A DNA stretch of 64,000 bases from Shewanella aquimarina. GTDB taxonomy: Bacteria > Pseudomonadota > Gammaproteobacteria > Enterobacterales > Shewanellaceae. Position numbers and translations under genes: made by a program. The stretch is from positions 1-64,000 of the forward strand of contig NZ_JAKIKY010000013.1 of assembly GCF_023349185.1 (NCBI RefSeq). The letters run 5' to 3'. How positions within the stretch are numbered: the stretch's first letter is position 1; the number at the start of each line of letters is the position of its first letter. The notes beneath the pieces are model-generated. The model did not search any database and was not told the origin of the DNA. It saw only the letters and a program-made list of their open reading frames with translations. This document shows positions 52,333 through 62,127 of this stretch, piece by piece.

Positions 52333-53269
52333 CCAGTAACTCCATTAATTTTTGTTTTACCCAGTCAATATCTTGCGGATAGGTCACACCTAACCAGGTA
52401 TCCAAGGTTTGACTCACGAATACCTGTTTAGCATTCGCCTCGGCGCTCAAGGCGGCTTGTACCACGGCGGGAAGGTAACATTCGCTGTTCGGCGCCTGCC
52501 CAGGCTGAGCGACAAAATCCGCCAAGGCGTCACCCAGGAGATCGAGAATATCCGGGGTAAATCCCCAACAGGTCATCGAGGCCATCGCCTCGGGCGACAG
52601 TTGGCCCTGCCTTCCCAGATGCGAGCCCACCAGATTATCACCTTGCCAGGCAATATTCAGCCATTCTTCGACAGAAATCAGCAGATTATCCTGAGTCACG
52701 CAGATGCCGCGATTCACGCCGCCATGATCTGACAATGTCTCTTTGAGGGGATAGGCCACCATCTGCCATTTATCAGGCCGCTGCTGAAAACCTTGGGCCA
52801 GCAGTGCAAAGGCCTGATCGCCATAGTAATCGTCGGCATTGATCACCGCCATGGGGCCAGCAACTAGCTTGCGGGCACTCCACAGCGCATGGGCCGTGCC
52901 CCAAGGTTTGCGACGGGCGTTTGTCAGCTCGGCAAGCTTATCGCCCTGTACTGTCTCGCGGCAGGATTCAGGCAGGTCTGTCATCTGCTGCACACAGAAC
53001 TGCAGGGCAAAACCACCAGGTAGATCGGCAAGGCGCGCCTCAAGGCTCGGAATAAGTTCGGAGCGGGTCACTATCACCGCCGCCGAGAAACCCGCCTTGA
53101 TGGCGCTGGCGATGGAGAGCTGTAACATGGTCTCGCCCTTTGGTCCTAACTCGGCGAGCTGCTTATCGCCACCGAAACGGCTCCCCAGACCGGCCGCCAT
53201 GATCACTAGAGTCAGGGATGGATTATCATCATCCCCATAGGACACTGCATCAGTTAACTTCATCGACAT
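52325..53269 (-). CDS. Sugar-1-phosphate nucleotidyltransferase-like protein
   Basis: The 314-residue protein has the GT-A nucleotidyltransferase start TLVIMAAGLGSRFGGDKQL (20-38), then LGPKGETML (41-49) and the metal-binding INADDYYG (143-150). A Trp-Gly segment KPWGTAHALWSA near 121-132 resembles the product-side loop of UTP- or TTP-dependent enzymes. It lacks acyltransferase or hexapeptide repeats, unlike GlmU. It is the first gene of a two-gene operon with the NahK-like kinase, so it likely acts on the 1-phosphate that the kinase makes. The base used (UTP, dTTP or other) cannot be read. Confidence 0.72.
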   Translation of the reverse strand: MSMKLTDAVSYGDDDNPSLTLVIMAAGLGSRFGGDKQLAELGPKGETMLQLSIASAIKAGFSAAVIVTRSELIPSLEARLADLPGGFALQFCVQQMTDLPESCRETVQGDKLAELTNARRKPWGTAHALWSARKLVAGPMAVINADDYYGDQAFALLAQGFQQRPDKWQMVAYPLKETLSDHGGVNRGICVTQDNLLISVEEWLNIAWQGDNLVGSHLGRQGQLSPEAMASMTCWGFTPDILDLLGDALADFVAQPGQAPNSECYLPAVVQAALSAEANAKQVFVSQTLDTWLGVTYPQDIDWVKQKLMELLGD

Positions 53270-53303
53270 CTAACCACACGAACCAATGGCTCGTCTTAAA
53301 AAA

Positions 53304-53331
53304 GAAGACAGGGGCGGCCGTGTAACCGCCC
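53304..53331 (-). terminator. Terminator of the 402-aa membrane protein gene
   Basis: GGGCGG (53312-53317) pairs with CCGCCC (53326-53331), loop 8 nt. On the minus strand CTGTCTTCTTTTTT follows, with the T run a little far from the stem. Confidence 0.6.
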
Positions 53332-53357
53332 ATGTCATAAGTCATAGAATAAGAAAA

Positions 53358-54566
53358 TTAGAGATAAGGCCTGAAGGCCGGCTCTTTGGCCAGCGCCGCC
53401 TGACTCCCCTTAAGGCTAAACTCGTAGCCACATAAGGTCAGGCTGCCGCGCATGGCGATATCATTGATGATGGCGGGCGTATCCAAAGGAGAGAAACGCG
53501 CCTGGGTCGAGGTGTCGGTCAGCAGACTCACCGTCATCGGCCGATAGCTCACGCCATTATTAAAAGTCAGGTTCTTACAGCTGCTATCCCCTTCGGCGCT
53601 GGCGAGTGACCATAGCGTCCCTGGTTCTCCCCGCTCACCTAGCCAGCTGAGCATCAATACCTTGCCCTCGAGTTGCACCTTAAAGCCGTCCGGCATCGCC
53701 ACTTGCTTGATGTTTGTCGCAGGCCCCTGGGCTATCAGCTTCTCGGGCTCTGACTCTGCTGCGATTTGTTCGGTAGCATCATCGCCCCCAAGCCAGAACA
53801 GGCTGCCAAGCAACAGCGATAGGCAACCAAAGCCTAACAGGGCGCCGCGAGGATGACCTTTGATGGTCGTTAAGCTTATACCAAACAGCTTAGCCAGCTG
53901 CTCCCCGAGCGTATTAACTCCTTGCACCAACCTATCCTGGGGTTGGCTAGCTTGGGACTGGCCATCTTGGGACTGGCTAGCTTGGAAATAATTATCTTTT
54001 GGGCCATCACTTCGATAGACCTGCTGCGCATCGAGCTCTGACGCCATGGCAGATGCCTGCTCAAACTCAGGCTCATTGTCCTGCGCCAGCTCCTGCCCTA
54101 AAGCGTGTTCTGGAGCATGAGCAAATCCAGACGAGTTCCCCAACAGGGTGGGCTCTACCCGGGCGCGGCGCTGATGACTCGCCATCAAGGGGCCACTGTA
54201 GCCCAGGCTATCGAAAGGGGCGGAAGCCTTTGGTTGAGGACGAGAGACGATGAAGCCCACCGCCAAAACACTCAAGATGAGGGCGACCCAGTTCAGCCAG
54301 GCCTGGTCGGCAAATACTAGGCTAATAGCTAGCAGCAGTGGCCCAGGGATCACAGTCAATGCCTGCAGACGCTGGTCGGCTATCAGGCGACGGCTGGCGC
54401 TGAGCAACGAGACGGCAATGAATGGCAGGGCCAACAGCAACAAGATGCCATGACTGGCAAACAACAAGGAGAAGAGATAGATGAGGCAGAGTGAGGTGCC
54501 ACTAATGACAAGAAAACGCAGGCTGGAATCCACGCCCTGGCGACAGAAAAAGGTGTTTAACGACAT
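53358..54566 (-). CDS. Membrane protein of unknown function
   Basis: I do not recognise this 402-residue protein. It has about four N-terminal membrane helices between 17 and 105 (SLCLIYLFSLLFASHG, LLLLALPFIAVSLLS, LLLAISLVF, WVALILSVLAVGFIV), a long soluble stretch rich in Gln, Ser and Asp (about 110-225), another membrane helix near 243-262 (GALLGFGCLSLLLGSLFWLGG), and a C-terminal soluble domain with two Cys that could pair (SSCKNLTF, TLCGYEF). The soluble stretch includes pentapeptides QASQS/QDGQS/QASQP. Start ATG at 54566; a GTG four codons earlier is possible. Divergent from gmk. Confidence 0.65.
   Translation of the reverse strand: MSLNTFFCRQGVDSSLRFLVISGTSLCLIYLFSLLFASHGILLLLALPFIAVSLLSASRRLIADQRLQALTVIPGPLLLAISLVFADQAWLNWVALILSVLAVGFIVSRPQPKASAPFDSLGYSGPLMASHQRRARVEPTLLGNSSGFAHAPEHALGQELAQDNEPEFEQASAMASELDAQQVYRSDGPKDNYFQASQSQDGQSQASQPQDRLVQGVNTLGEQLAKLFGISLTTIKGHPRGALLGFGCLSLLLGSLFWLGGDDATEQIAAESEPEKLIAQGPATNIKQVAMPDGFKVQLEGKVLMLSWLGERGEPGTLWSLASAEGDSSCKNLTFNNGVSYRPMTVSLLTDTSTQARFSPLDTPAIINDIAMRGSLTLCGYEFSLKGSQAALAKEPAFRPYL
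53941..53985. repeat. 15-bp tandem repeat, three copies
   Basis: Units at 53941-53955, 53956-53970 and 53971-53985 follow GACTGGCTAGCTTGG with few changes. They encode a Gln/Ser-rich pentapeptide inside the membrane protein gene, so copy changes keep the frame. Confidence 0.8.
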
Positions 54567-54811
54567 AAAAAATCCCACTTCACGGCTATCTCAGCAGAGA
54601 GTCTACTGGATCTCGCCCCGGATGACGCTTAATTTTGGTTAATTTTCTTATCTCGCCTAAGCCAGCTGTGATGATTCGCCCCCCATGCACCTACGCGGCT
54701 AACGCCCATGCGGCCACGCGGCTAGGGGCCAAGATTAACTAGCCTAAATTTACCTCAAGCCTGTATAATGTCTGGCTACCTAAAACCATACAGCCTTTGG
54801 ATAGCAAATAC

Positions 54812-55435
54812 ATGACCGCTCGCGGAAACCTCTTTATCATTTCAGCGCCCAGTGGCGCCGGCAAGTCTTCACTTCTTAGCGCCATTTTGCAGGATAAACC
54901 CGCCGATATGAAGGTCTCTGTGTCACACACGACACGCCAACCCAGAGTCGGCGAAGTCGACGGCGAGCACTACCATTTCGTCTCGGTCGACGAGTTCAAG
55001 GCATTGATCGAAGAGAATGCCTTCTTCGAATGGGCCGAGGTATTCGGTAACTATTATGGCACCTCTAAGGCGGCTATCGAGGTGATGCTGGAAAAGGGCA
55101 TAGATGTCTTTCTCGACATCGACTGGCAGGGGGCACAGCAAGTTAAAGAGATGATGCCCGAAGCGATTGGCGTATTCATCCTGCCGCCTTCGAAGGCCGA
55201 GCTTGAGCGTCGTCTTACGGGACGCGGCCAGGACAGCGCCGAGGTCATTGCCGGACGTATGGCCCAGGCGACGTCGGAGATCTCCCACTACGACGAATAC
55301 GACTTCATCATAGTGAACGATGATTTCGAACAGGCACAGGTGGATTTAAAGGCAATTATTCGCAGCCAACGCCTCACTCGTGCTAGTCAAATTCATGCTC
55401 AAAATGATATGCTTAATGATCTGTTGGCAGACTAA
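54812..55435 (+). CDS. gmk: Guanylate kinase
   Basis: Gmk phosphorylates GMP to GDP. The 207-residue protein has the P-loop [12 protein letters not shown] (about 10-21), the GMP-binding [19 protein letters not shown] (about 38-56) and [10 protein letters not shown] near 99. Start ATG at 54812 ([10 protein letters not shown]) by family length. A TATAAT at 54764-54769 may be its -10. It leads the gmk-rpoZ-spoT cluster. Confidence 0.97.
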   Translation: MTARGNLFIISAPSGAGKSSLLSAILQDKPADMKVSVSHTTRQPRVGEVDGEHYHFVSVDEFKALIEENAFFEWAEVFGNYYGTSKAAIEVMLEKGIDVFLDIDWQGAQQVKEMMPEAIGVFILPPSKAELERRLTGRGQDSAEVIAGRMAQATSEISHYDEYDFIIVNDDFEQAQVDLKAIIRSQRLTRASQIHAQNDMLNDLLAD

Positions 55436-55494
55436 CTGTCATCGTGTACAATTTTGCGTCATTTTTTCACCCATAAACACTGGAGTTTCAATAC

Positions 55495-55776
55495 ATGGCT
55501 CGCGTAACTGTAGAAGACGCCGTAAACCAAATCGGCAACCGTTTTGATATGATCCTGGTTGCAGCGCGTCGTGCTCGCCAAATCGCTGTGCAGGGCAAAG
55601 ACCCTATGGTTGAAGAAGAGAACGACAAGCCAACGGTTATCGCCCTACGCGAAATCGAACTTGGCCTGGTTACCGCCGACACACTGGACGCCGATGAGCG
55701 TCAGACCGTCCGCGAACGTGAAGCAGCCGAGATTGCTGCCGTTGCCGCCATCGCCGAAGGCCGCAACACTATCTAA
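55495..55776 (+). CDS. rpoZ: RNA polymerase omega subunit
   Basis: Omega supports RNA polymerase assembly and forms part of ppGpp site 1. The 93-residue protein starts [20 protein letters not shown], the conserved omega N-terminus, with the [12 protein letters not shown] helix next. It lies 59 bp after gmk and 13 bp before spoT. Confidence 0.97.
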   Translation: MARVTVEDAVNQIGNRFDMILVAARRARQIAVQGKDPMVEEENDKPTVIALREIELGLVTADTLDADERQTVREREAAEIAAVAAIAEGRNTI

Positions 55777-55789
55777 GGAGTGAAGCCAC

Positions 55790-57895
55790 TTGTATCTGTT
55801 TGAAGGTCTCAAGGAGTCTGCGTCAAGTTACTTAGAAGCTACGCAGGTAGAATTACTCAAGCAGGCCTATCAGGTAGCGCGCGATGCTCATGAAGGGCAG
55901 ATGCGCACGAGTGGCGAACCCTATATTACCCATCCGGTTGCGGTTGCCCGCATCCTGGCCGATATGCGTCTCGACCACGAGACGCTCATGGCCGCCCTGC
56001 TGCACGACACCATCGAAGATACCCCTGTCACCAAAGAAGAGCTCTCCGAGCTATTTGGTGAGTCTGTGGGCGAGCTGGTAGAGGGCGTCTCCAAGCTGGA
56101 CAAGCTTAAGTTCAGAGACAAGAAAGAAGCCCAGGCGGAAAACTTCCGCAAGATGATGATGGCCATGACCCAGGATATCCGGGTGATCCTCATCAAGCTG
56201 GCCGACCGCACCCATAACATGCGCACCCTAGGCGCCCTGCGTCCCGACAAGCGTCGTCGCATCGCCCGGGAAACCCTGGAAATTTACGCCCCCATCGCCA
56301 ACCGTCTGGGCATTCACAATATCAAGACTGAGCTGGAAGATCTGGGCTTTCAGGCCTATTACCCCATGCGCTACCGGGTGCTCAAAGAGGTGGTCAAGTC
56401 TGCCCGTGGCAACCGTAAAGAGCTGATCCAGAATATCGAAGGCGCCATCAAGACACGTCTCGAGGACACAGGTCTTCAGGGCACGGTCAAGGGCCGCGAG
56501 AAAAACCTCTACTCCATCTACAACAAGATGCGCAACAAGGAACTCCAGTTCCAAGAGGTAATGGATATCTACGCGTTTCGGGTGATCGTCGATTCCATCG
56601 ACACCTGTTATCGCGTCATGGGCGCCATGCACGGCCTGTATAAGCCGCGCCCCGGCCGCTTCAAAGATTATATCGCTATCCCCAAGGCAAACGGCTATCA
56701 GTCGCTGCATACCTCACTATTTGGGCCTCACGGCGTGCCGGTAGAGATCCAGATACGTACCGAGGATATGGATCAGATGGCCGACAAGGGGGTCGCGGCG
56801 CACTGGCTCTACAAGGGGGCCGGTTCGGCCCAGCAAGGCACCACGACTCAGGTTCGTGCCCGTAAATGGATGCAAAGCCTGCTTGAGCTACAACAGAGCG
56901 CCAGCACCTCATTCGAATTCGTCGAGAACTTTAAGACAGAGCTGTTCCCGGAAGAGATCTATGTCTTCACCCCTGAGGGACGTATTCTCGAGCTGCCTGT
57001 GGGCGCCACCGCGGTGGACTTCGCCTACGAGGTTCATACCGACGTGGGCAACACCTGTGTGGGTGCAAGAGTCAACCGTCAGGCCTATCCGCTGAGCCAG
57101 CCGCTCATCTCAGGCCAGACCATAGAGATCATCACCGCTAAGGGCGCGCGGCCCAATGCCGCCTGGCTCAACTTTGTGGTGACGGGTAAGGCACGCGCCA
57201 AGATCCGCCAGCTGCTCAAGAGCCTCAAAGAAGATGATGCCGTACTGCTAGGCAAGCGTCTGCTCAATCACGCCCTGGGCGACATCAAGCTCAAGGATAT
57301 CCCTCAGGAGCAGATCGATAAGGTGGTGAGCGAGACCAAACACGCCACCCTAGATTCCCTGCTGGCCGACATTGGCCTTGGCAACGCCATGAGCATAGTG
57401 ATCGCCCAGCGTCTCAAGGGCGATCGCGTCGAGCAGCACGAACATAAAGAATCCAACATGATGCCGATCCGCGGCGCCGAAGGCATGCTGGTCTCCTTCG
57501 CCAACTGTTGTCGCCCCATCCCGGGTGATGCGGTAATCGCCCATGTGAGCCCGGGTAAGGGCCTGGTGGTGCACATGGAAAGCTGCGCCAACATCCGCGG
57601 TTATCAGGGCGAACCAGACAAGTATATTCCTGTGCACTGGGACAACGCCGAGGGCGTCGAGTTCCAGGCTAACCTGCGCATCGAGATCGTCAACCATCAG
57701 GGCGCACTGGCCAAGATCACCTCTATCGTGGCCGCCGAGGGCTCGAATATCCATAACCTGAGCACAGAAGAGCGTGACGGCCGGGTATTCTTGATTAACT
57801 TACGGATCTCGGTCACCGACCGAGTCCACTTAGCCAACGTGATGCGCCGTATCAGGGTACTGCCGGAAGTGCTGCGCACCTCGCGTAATCGTTAG
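55790..57895 (+). CDS. spoT: SpoT, bifunctional (p)ppGpp hydrolase/synthetase
   Basis: SpoT degrades and, weakly, makes (p)ppGpp under starvation. The 701-residue protein has the HD hydrolase domain with His72-Asp73 ([10 protein letters not shown]), the synthetase domain (about 230-345, [17 protein letters not shown]), TGS (about 385-445, [10 protein letters not shown]), the helical and Cys-containing region ([11 protein letters not shown]) and a C-terminal ACT domain (about 630-701). It starts with TTG at 55790, preceded by AAGGAG; E. coli spoT also starts with TTG. It follows rpoZ by 13 bp. Confidence 0.97.
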   Translation: MYLFEGLKESASSYLEATQVELLKQAYQVARDAHEGQMRTSGEPYITHPVAVARILADMRLDHETLMAALLHDTIEDTPVTKEELSELFGESVGELVEGVSKLDKLKFRDKKEAQAENFRKMMMAMTQDIRVILIKLADRTHNMRTLGALRPDKRRRIARETLEIYAPIANRLGIHNIKTELEDLGFQAYYPMRYRVLKEVVKSARGNRKELIQNIEGAIKTRLEDTGLQGTVKGREKNLYSIYNKMRNKELQFQEVMDIYAFRVIVDSIDTCYRVMGAMHGLYKPRPGRFKDYIAIPKANGYQSLHTSLFGPHGVPVEIQIRTEDMDQMADKGVAAHWLYKGAGSAQQGTTTQVRARKWMQSLLELQQSASTSFEFVENFKTELFPEEIYVFTPEGRILELPVGATAVDFAYEVHTDVGNTCVGARVNRQAYPLSQPLISGQTIEIITAKGARPNAAWLNFVVTGKARAKIRQLLKSLKEDDAVLLGKRLLNHALGDIKLKDIPQEQIDKVVSETKHATLDSLLADIGLGNAMSIVIAQRLKGDRVEQHEHKESNMMPIRGAEGMLVSFANCCRPIPGDAVIAHVSPGKGLVVHMESCANIRGYQGEPDKYIPVHWDNAEGVEFQANLRIEIVNHQGALAKITSIVAAEGSNIHNLSTEERDGRVFLINLRISVTDRVHLANVMRRIRVLPEVLRTSRNR

Positions 57896-57929
57896 TTCCA
57901 CCACTATTAACCTAAGTAGAGAGAGCGTT

Positions 57930-58313
57930 ATGGCAGAGAAGATTATCATTGCAACCGACAAGGCCCCGCAGGCGATCGGCACCTATTCTCAAGCTGTTAA
58001 AGTGGGCAGCACAGTCTATCTGTCTGGCCAGATCCCGCTGAATCCTGAGACCATGCAGATGGTCAGCGACGAGTTTGAAGCCCAGGTGGTGCAGGTGTTC
58101 GACAACCTGACAGCCGTATGTGAAGCCGCCGGTGGTAGCCTGAAGGATATCGTTAAGCTGAACATCTTCATGACAGATCTGGCTAACTTCGCCACGGTCA
58201 ATGAGATCATGGGTCGCTACTTCGAGCAGCCATACCCTGCCCGCGCCGCCATCGGCGTTAAGCAGCTGCCGAAAGACTCTCTGGTTGAGATGGATGGCGT
58301 GATGGAGCTGTAA
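57930..58313 (+). CDS. ridA: RidA, enamine/imine deaminase
   Basis: RidA hydrolyses reactive enamine and imine intermediates such as 2-aminoacrylate. The 127-residue protein starts [20 protein letters not shown] and has the catalytic Arg in [10 protein letters not shown] near 104 and the end [14 protein letters not shown] tail. AGAGAG precedes the ATG. It is inserted between spoT and trmH, which are adjacent in E. coli. Confidence 0.95.
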   Translation: MAEKIIIATDKAPQAIGTYSQAVKVGSTVYLSGQIPLNPETMQMVSDEFEAQVVQVFDNLTAVCEAAGGSLKDIVKLNIFMTDLANFATVNEIMGRYFEQPYPARAAIGVKQLPKDSLVEMDGVMEL

Positions 58314-58329
58314 GCTCTAAGTTGACACC

Positions 58330-58356
58330 AAAGGGCGCTGCGGCGCCCTTTGTTCT
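58330..58356 (+). terminator. Probable terminator after ridA
   Basis: AAAGGGCGC (58330-58338) pairs with GCGCCCTTT (58343-58351), loop TGCG, then GTTCTT. The T run is short, so some read-through into trmH is likely. Confidence 0.65.
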
Positions 58357-58381
58357 TGATAAACATTACAAACGAAACATC

Positions 58382-59086
58382 ATGAGTCCAGAACGCTTCA
58401 AACGCATCAACCAGATGCTAGACAACCGCCAGACCGATCTCACCCTGTGTTTGGACAAGGTACACAAGACCAACAATATCGCCGCGGTGATCCGCACCGC
58501 CGACGCCGTCGGCATACATCAAATCCACGCCGTCTGGCCCGATATCGAGATGCGCGTTTCAGGCAATACCGCATCGGGTAGCCAGCAGTGGGTCAAGACC
58601 ATCAAGCACTACCATATGGATGAGGCCGCGGCCCAGTTCAAGGCGGCGGGCATGCAGATTTTGGCCACCAACTTCTCAGAAAATGCGGTCGATTTTCGCG
58701 ACATCGACTACACCAAGCCGACTGTGGTGATCATGGGTAACGAACGCGACGGCGTCAGCGAGGAAGGCCTGGCCATCGCCGATAAACAGATCATCATCCC
58801 CATGATAGGCATGGTGCAGTCCCTCAATGTGTCTGTGGCCTCTGCCCTGGTGATGTATGAAGCACAGCGTCAACGCGCCGAGGCCGGCATGTATGGCCAG
58901 CGCACCCTAGACGACGCCTACTGCCAAACCATGCTGTTCGAGCAGGGCCACCCAGTGTACGCCAAGGCCTGTCGGCGCAAGAAGATCCCCTATCCCGCCA
59001 TCGACGACCAGGGGCAGATCGTCGCCGACGAGACCTGGTGGCAGCGAATGCGCGCCCCGGATCCCGACGCCGAATCAGAAACCTAA
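58382..59086 (+). CDS. trmH: tRNA (guanosine18-2'-O)-methyltransferase TrmH
   Basis: TrmH (SpoU) methylates the 2'-O of G18 in tRNA D-loops. The 234-residue protein has the SPOUT motifs: NIAAVIRTADAVGIH near 30-44 (motif 1), VVIMGNERDGVSEEGL near 115-130 (motif 2) and IPMIGMVQSLNVSVASAL near 139-156 (motif 3). Start ATG at 58382 (MSPERFKRIN) by family match; the frame continues upstream through the terminator and is not used. Confidence 0.95.
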   Translation: MSPERFKRINQMLDNRQTDLTLCLDKVHKTNNIAAVIRTADAVGIHQIHAVWPDIEMRVSGNTASGSQQWVKTIKHYHMDEAAAQFKAAGMQILATNFSENAVDFRDIDYTKPTVVIMGNERDGVSEEGLAIADKQIIIPMIGMVQSLNVSVASALVMYEAQRQRAEAGMYGQRTLDDAYCQTMLFEQGHPVYAKACRRKKIPYPAIDDQGQIVADETWWQRMRAPDPDAESET

Positions 59087-59167
59087 GCTCGCTACGCGAG
59101 ATAAGCCAAAAATCGGCCTCCTGCGACACAGTTCCTGCACTCACCTAACAGACCACGCCTCCTAAGA

Positions 59168-59210
59168 CTATGACAATTGGCCTTTTATTCCGGTAAAACA
59201 ATTGTCATAG
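59168..59210. promoter_or_regulatory. 12-bp inverted repeat upstream of the acyl-CoA synthetase
   Basis: CTATGACAATTG (59168-59179) and CAATTGTCATAG (59199-59210) are perfect inverted copies, with centres 31 bp apart, about three DNA turns. The gap between contains AT-rich sequence. They lie 170-210 bp before the gene, fitting paired operators for a looping or cooperatively binding regulator. Confidence 0.5.
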
Positions 59211-59378
59211 ATCACATTCTTCGCCATACTCAAAGACGCGCATAAAAAGTGGCCAGGCGCTCTCATCACAGACAACAGGCCCACTCAATAATGGGGGTTG
59301 TTGAGTCTCGCACCGGCACAGGTCGGGCGAACCAAGTTGCGTCTCCTTTAACACTAAGAATAACTATGGAATGGCAAG

Positions 59379-61034
59379 ATGGACTCACTATTCAAATCAC
59401 CGGTCGACATGTTGCAACACTGGGTCGAGCGATATGGCGATAACACCTACCTGAAACAGCCCATAAACGGCCAGTATGTCAATTTTAGCTGGCGTGAAGT
59501 GCAGCAGAAGATGCTACAGATCGCCGGCGCACTGCGCCATCTCGGCCTGGAGCCGGGCGACAAGGTCGCGGTTTTATCAAAGAACTGCGCCGAATGGTTT
59601 ATTACCGATCTTGCCCTGATGCACGGCGGCTATATCAGCGTGCCCATCTACCCAACGGCCAATGCCGACACCATACGCTACGTGCTGGAACACAGCGAAT
59701 CCAAGGCGATCTTCATCGGCAAGCTGGACTACTGGGCCGATCAGGAAGCCGGGGTTGGCGGCGACATACTGCGCCTCGCCATGCCTTACGACACCATGCC
59801 GGCACAATACCAATGGGACACCCTGCTGAAACTGGGTCACCCATTGACCGACGCCGAGGCACCTACGCCCGAGCAGATCATGACCATCATCTACACCTCG
59901 GGATCGACCGGCAAGCCTAAGGGGGCAATTCAGACCTTCGCCAGCTATGAGTGGACCTGCCGCGCCGTGGTGCGTGACCTCAAGACAGATGTGGAAGACA
60001 GGCTGCTCTCCTATCTGCCATTGGCTCACATCACCGAGCGTGTCGCCATCGAGGGCTCCTCTTATTACTCCGGCAGCAGCGTCGCCTTCGTCGAGAGCCT
60101 CGACAGCTTCGTCGCCGACGTGCAGCGAGCCAGACCGACCGTCTTCTTCTCTGTGCCCCGCCTGTGGAGCCTGTTCCAGAAGAATATTATCGACAAGATT
60201 GGCTACACTAAGCTCAACTTCCTTCTCAAGGTGCCCATTCTCAACAGCATAGTGAAGAAGAAAATTCATGAAGGACTGGGTCTGCAACACTGTCATCTGC
60301 TCGGTTCTGGCTCGGCGCCTATTCCGCCTTCGCTGATTACCTGGTATCACAAGATTGGCCTGAATATCTGTGAGGCCTGGGGCATGACGGAAAACAGCGC
60401 CTACTCCATCATCAATCACCCCTTCGATGCCAGCAAGATAGGCACAGTCGGGCGCGCCGTTGAGGGCTGTAGCGTCAAGCAGGGCGACAATGGCGAGTTG
60501 ATGGTCAAGAGCCCAGGGCTAATGAGCGGCTACTACAAGCAGCCGGAAGTCACTCAGGCCAGCTTCGACGAAGATGGCTATTTTCATACCGGCGATCTCT
60601 GCTCAATCGACGCCGATGGCTGCGTCACCATCACGGGCCGGGTCAAAGACAACTTCAAGACCGCCAAGGGCAAGTATGTCGCCCCCGTGCCAATCGAGCG
60701 CAAGCTGGCCCAGGATCCTCATGTGGAGCTGATCTGCATCATAGGCTCTGGCCTGCCTCACCCTGTTGCCCTGGTGCAGCTCTCCGAGGGCGCCGCCCTG
60801 CAACCCAAGGAGGAGGTTCGCGCCTCACTCAAGGCGACCCTGGACAGCATCAACCCTAACCTGGAGTCCCACGAGACGGTCGACGCCATCATAGTGGTGA
60901 GCGAGCCCTGGGATGTAGATAACGACGTGTTGACGCCGACCCTGAAGATTAAACGCCACGTGCTGGAGCAGAGATTCAGCGCCAAGGTCGACGGTCAACG
61001 CGGCGGCGTGGTTCGCTGGGAAGATGAGCTCTAG
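59379..61034 (+). CDS. Long-chain acyl-CoA synthetase (AMP-binding family)
   Basis: The 551-residue protein activates a carboxylic acid with ATP and CoA. It has the ATP loop YTSGSTGKPKGA (about 171-182), the GMTENSAYS segment near 334, YFHTGDLCSIDADG near 400 and the K-containing GRVKDNFKTAKGKYVAP near 420. The overall pattern fits the FAA1/long-chain (FadD15-like) group rather than acetyl-CoA synthetase. It stands alone and likely feeds fatty acid use or lipid synthesis; FadL at 26347 could supply substrate, but they are not linked. Confidence 0.88.
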   Translation: MDSLFKSPVDMLQHWVERYGDNTYLKQPINGQYVNFSWREVQQKMLQIAGALRHLGLEPGDKVAVLSKNCAEWFITDLALMHGGYISVPIYPTANADTIRYVLEHSESKAIFIGKLDYWADQEAGVGGDILRLAMPYDTMPAQYQWDTLLKLGHPLTDAEAPTPEQIMTIIYTSGSTGKPKGAIQTFASYEWTCRAVVRDLKTDVEDRLLSYLPLAHITERVAIEGSSYYSGSSVAFVESLDSFVADVQRARPTVFFSVPRLWSLFQKNIIDKIGYTKLNFLLKVPILNSIVKKKIHEGLGLQHCHLLGSGSAPIPPSLITWYHKIGLNICEAWGMTENSAYSIINHPFDASKIGTVGRAVEGCSVKQGDNGELMVKSPGLMSGYYKQPEVTQASFDEDGYFHTGDLCSIDADGCVTITGRVKDNFKTAKGKYVAPVPIERKLAQDPHVELICIIGSGLPHPVALVQLSEGAALQPKEEVRASLKATLDSINPNLESHETVDAIIVVSEPWDVDNDVLTPTLKIKRHVLEQRFSAKVDGQRGGVVRWEDEL

Positions 61035-61059
61035 GCTCTGTCGATATCTCGCTAACAGA

Positions 61060-61090
61060 AAACACGCCATCTGGCGTGTTTTTTATTTTC
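61060..61090 (+). terminator. Terminator after the acyl-CoA synthetase
   Basis: AACACGCCA (61061-61069) pairs with TGGCGTGTT (61072-61080), then TTTTATTTT, 26 bp after the stop. Confidence 0.9.
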
Positions 61091-61197
61091 TCGCCCACAG
61101 CGGAGTGAATAAAGTTTAATCGGCAAAAGCAAAATAGGTGTTGCCTAAAACTGTGCAAGCTCTATGCTTGGCGCCCCACTACTATTGAGAGTCAATC

Positions 61198-62127
61198 ATG
61201 TTCACCCCGCTAGCCCTTATCGCTGGTCTGCTCATTCTTATTCTTGGCGCCGAATCCCTGGTGCGCGGCGCCAGCGCCCTCGCCCTCAGGCTCGGTGTCA
61301 CCCCGCTGATCATCGGCCTCACCATAGTCGCCTTCGGCACCAGCGCCCCCGAGCTGGCGGTCAGCCTCAAATCTGCACTGGCCGGCAATTCTGGTATAGC
61401 GCTGGGCAATGTGGTCGGCTCCAACATCGCCAACATAGGCCTGATCCTCGGCCTGACCGCTCTGGTGCGTCCCATCGGCGTGCAATCCATGATGGTTAAG
61501 CGCGACATCCCTTTGATGCTCTTCGCCAGCCTGCTCTTCTGGGGGCTGATCAGCGATGGCAGCCTAAGCCAGCTCGACGGCGCCCTGCTCTGCTCCATGC
61601 TGCTCGCCTATCTGGGCATGAACTACCTGTTCGATAAGCAGCAAGCCGACACTGAGACGATGGAGCTTAAGCCCCTCGCTCCGTTACTGGCCGTGGTGCT
61701 ACTGCTGCTGGGGATCGCCATGTTGGTCGGCGGCGGCATACTCTTTGTCGACGGCGCCGTGGCGCTTGCCAGACAGCTGGGCATGAGTGAGCTACTCATC
61801 GGCCTGACCATCATTGCCATAGGCACCAGCATGCCAGAGCTTATCACCTCTCTGGTGGCGGCCAGACGTGGCGAGAGTGACATCGCCATCGGCAACCTGG
61901 TGGGCTCAAACCTGTTTAATATCTTAGGAATATTGGGGATCACCGCGGTCATTCATCCCATCACGGCCAGCGTGCCCAAGCTGGACATGCTGGTGATGGT
62001 GTCACTGGCTCTCTTGCTGCTTCCCCTGGCGTGGAGCGGCCTGCGTATCGGCCGACGCGAGGGCGCCTTGCTGCTAGTCTGCTACCTCGTCTACCTGGGT
62101 TACCTGATCCTCACCTCGGGTGGCTAG
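61198..62127 (+). CDS. Calcium/sodium antiporter (CaCA family, YrbG-like)
   Basis: The 309-residue protein has ten membrane helices in two inverted repeats. The alpha-1 repeat reads VAFGTSAPELAVSL...GNVVGSNIANIGLILG (about 42-90), and the alpha-2 repeat IAIGTSMPELITSL...GNLVGSNLFNILGILG (about 205-250). The acidic Glu of each GTS-x-PEL binds the cation. It is a complete K+-independent CaCA exchanger that removes Ca2+ against Na+. It lies between two single genes and has its own upstream AT-rich region. Confidence 0.9.
   Translation: MFTPLALIAGLLILILGAESLVRGASALALRLGVTPLIIGLTIVAFGTSAPELAVSLKSALAGNSGIALGNVVGSNIANIGLILGLTALVRPIGVQSMMVKRDIPLMLFASLLFWGLISDGSLSQLDGALLCSMLLAYLGMNYLFDKQQADTETMELKPLAPLLAVVLLLLGIAMLVGGGILFVDGAVALARQLGMSELLIGLTIIAIGTSMPELITSLVAARRGESDIAIGNLVGSNLFNILGILGITAVIHPITASVPKLDMLVMVSLALLLLPLAWSGLRIGRREGALLLVCYLVYLGYLILTSGG

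Noticed and set aside
59204..59216. CRP-like TGTCA/TCACA overlapping the right inverted repeat
   Set aside because: Spacing is four bases instead of six.
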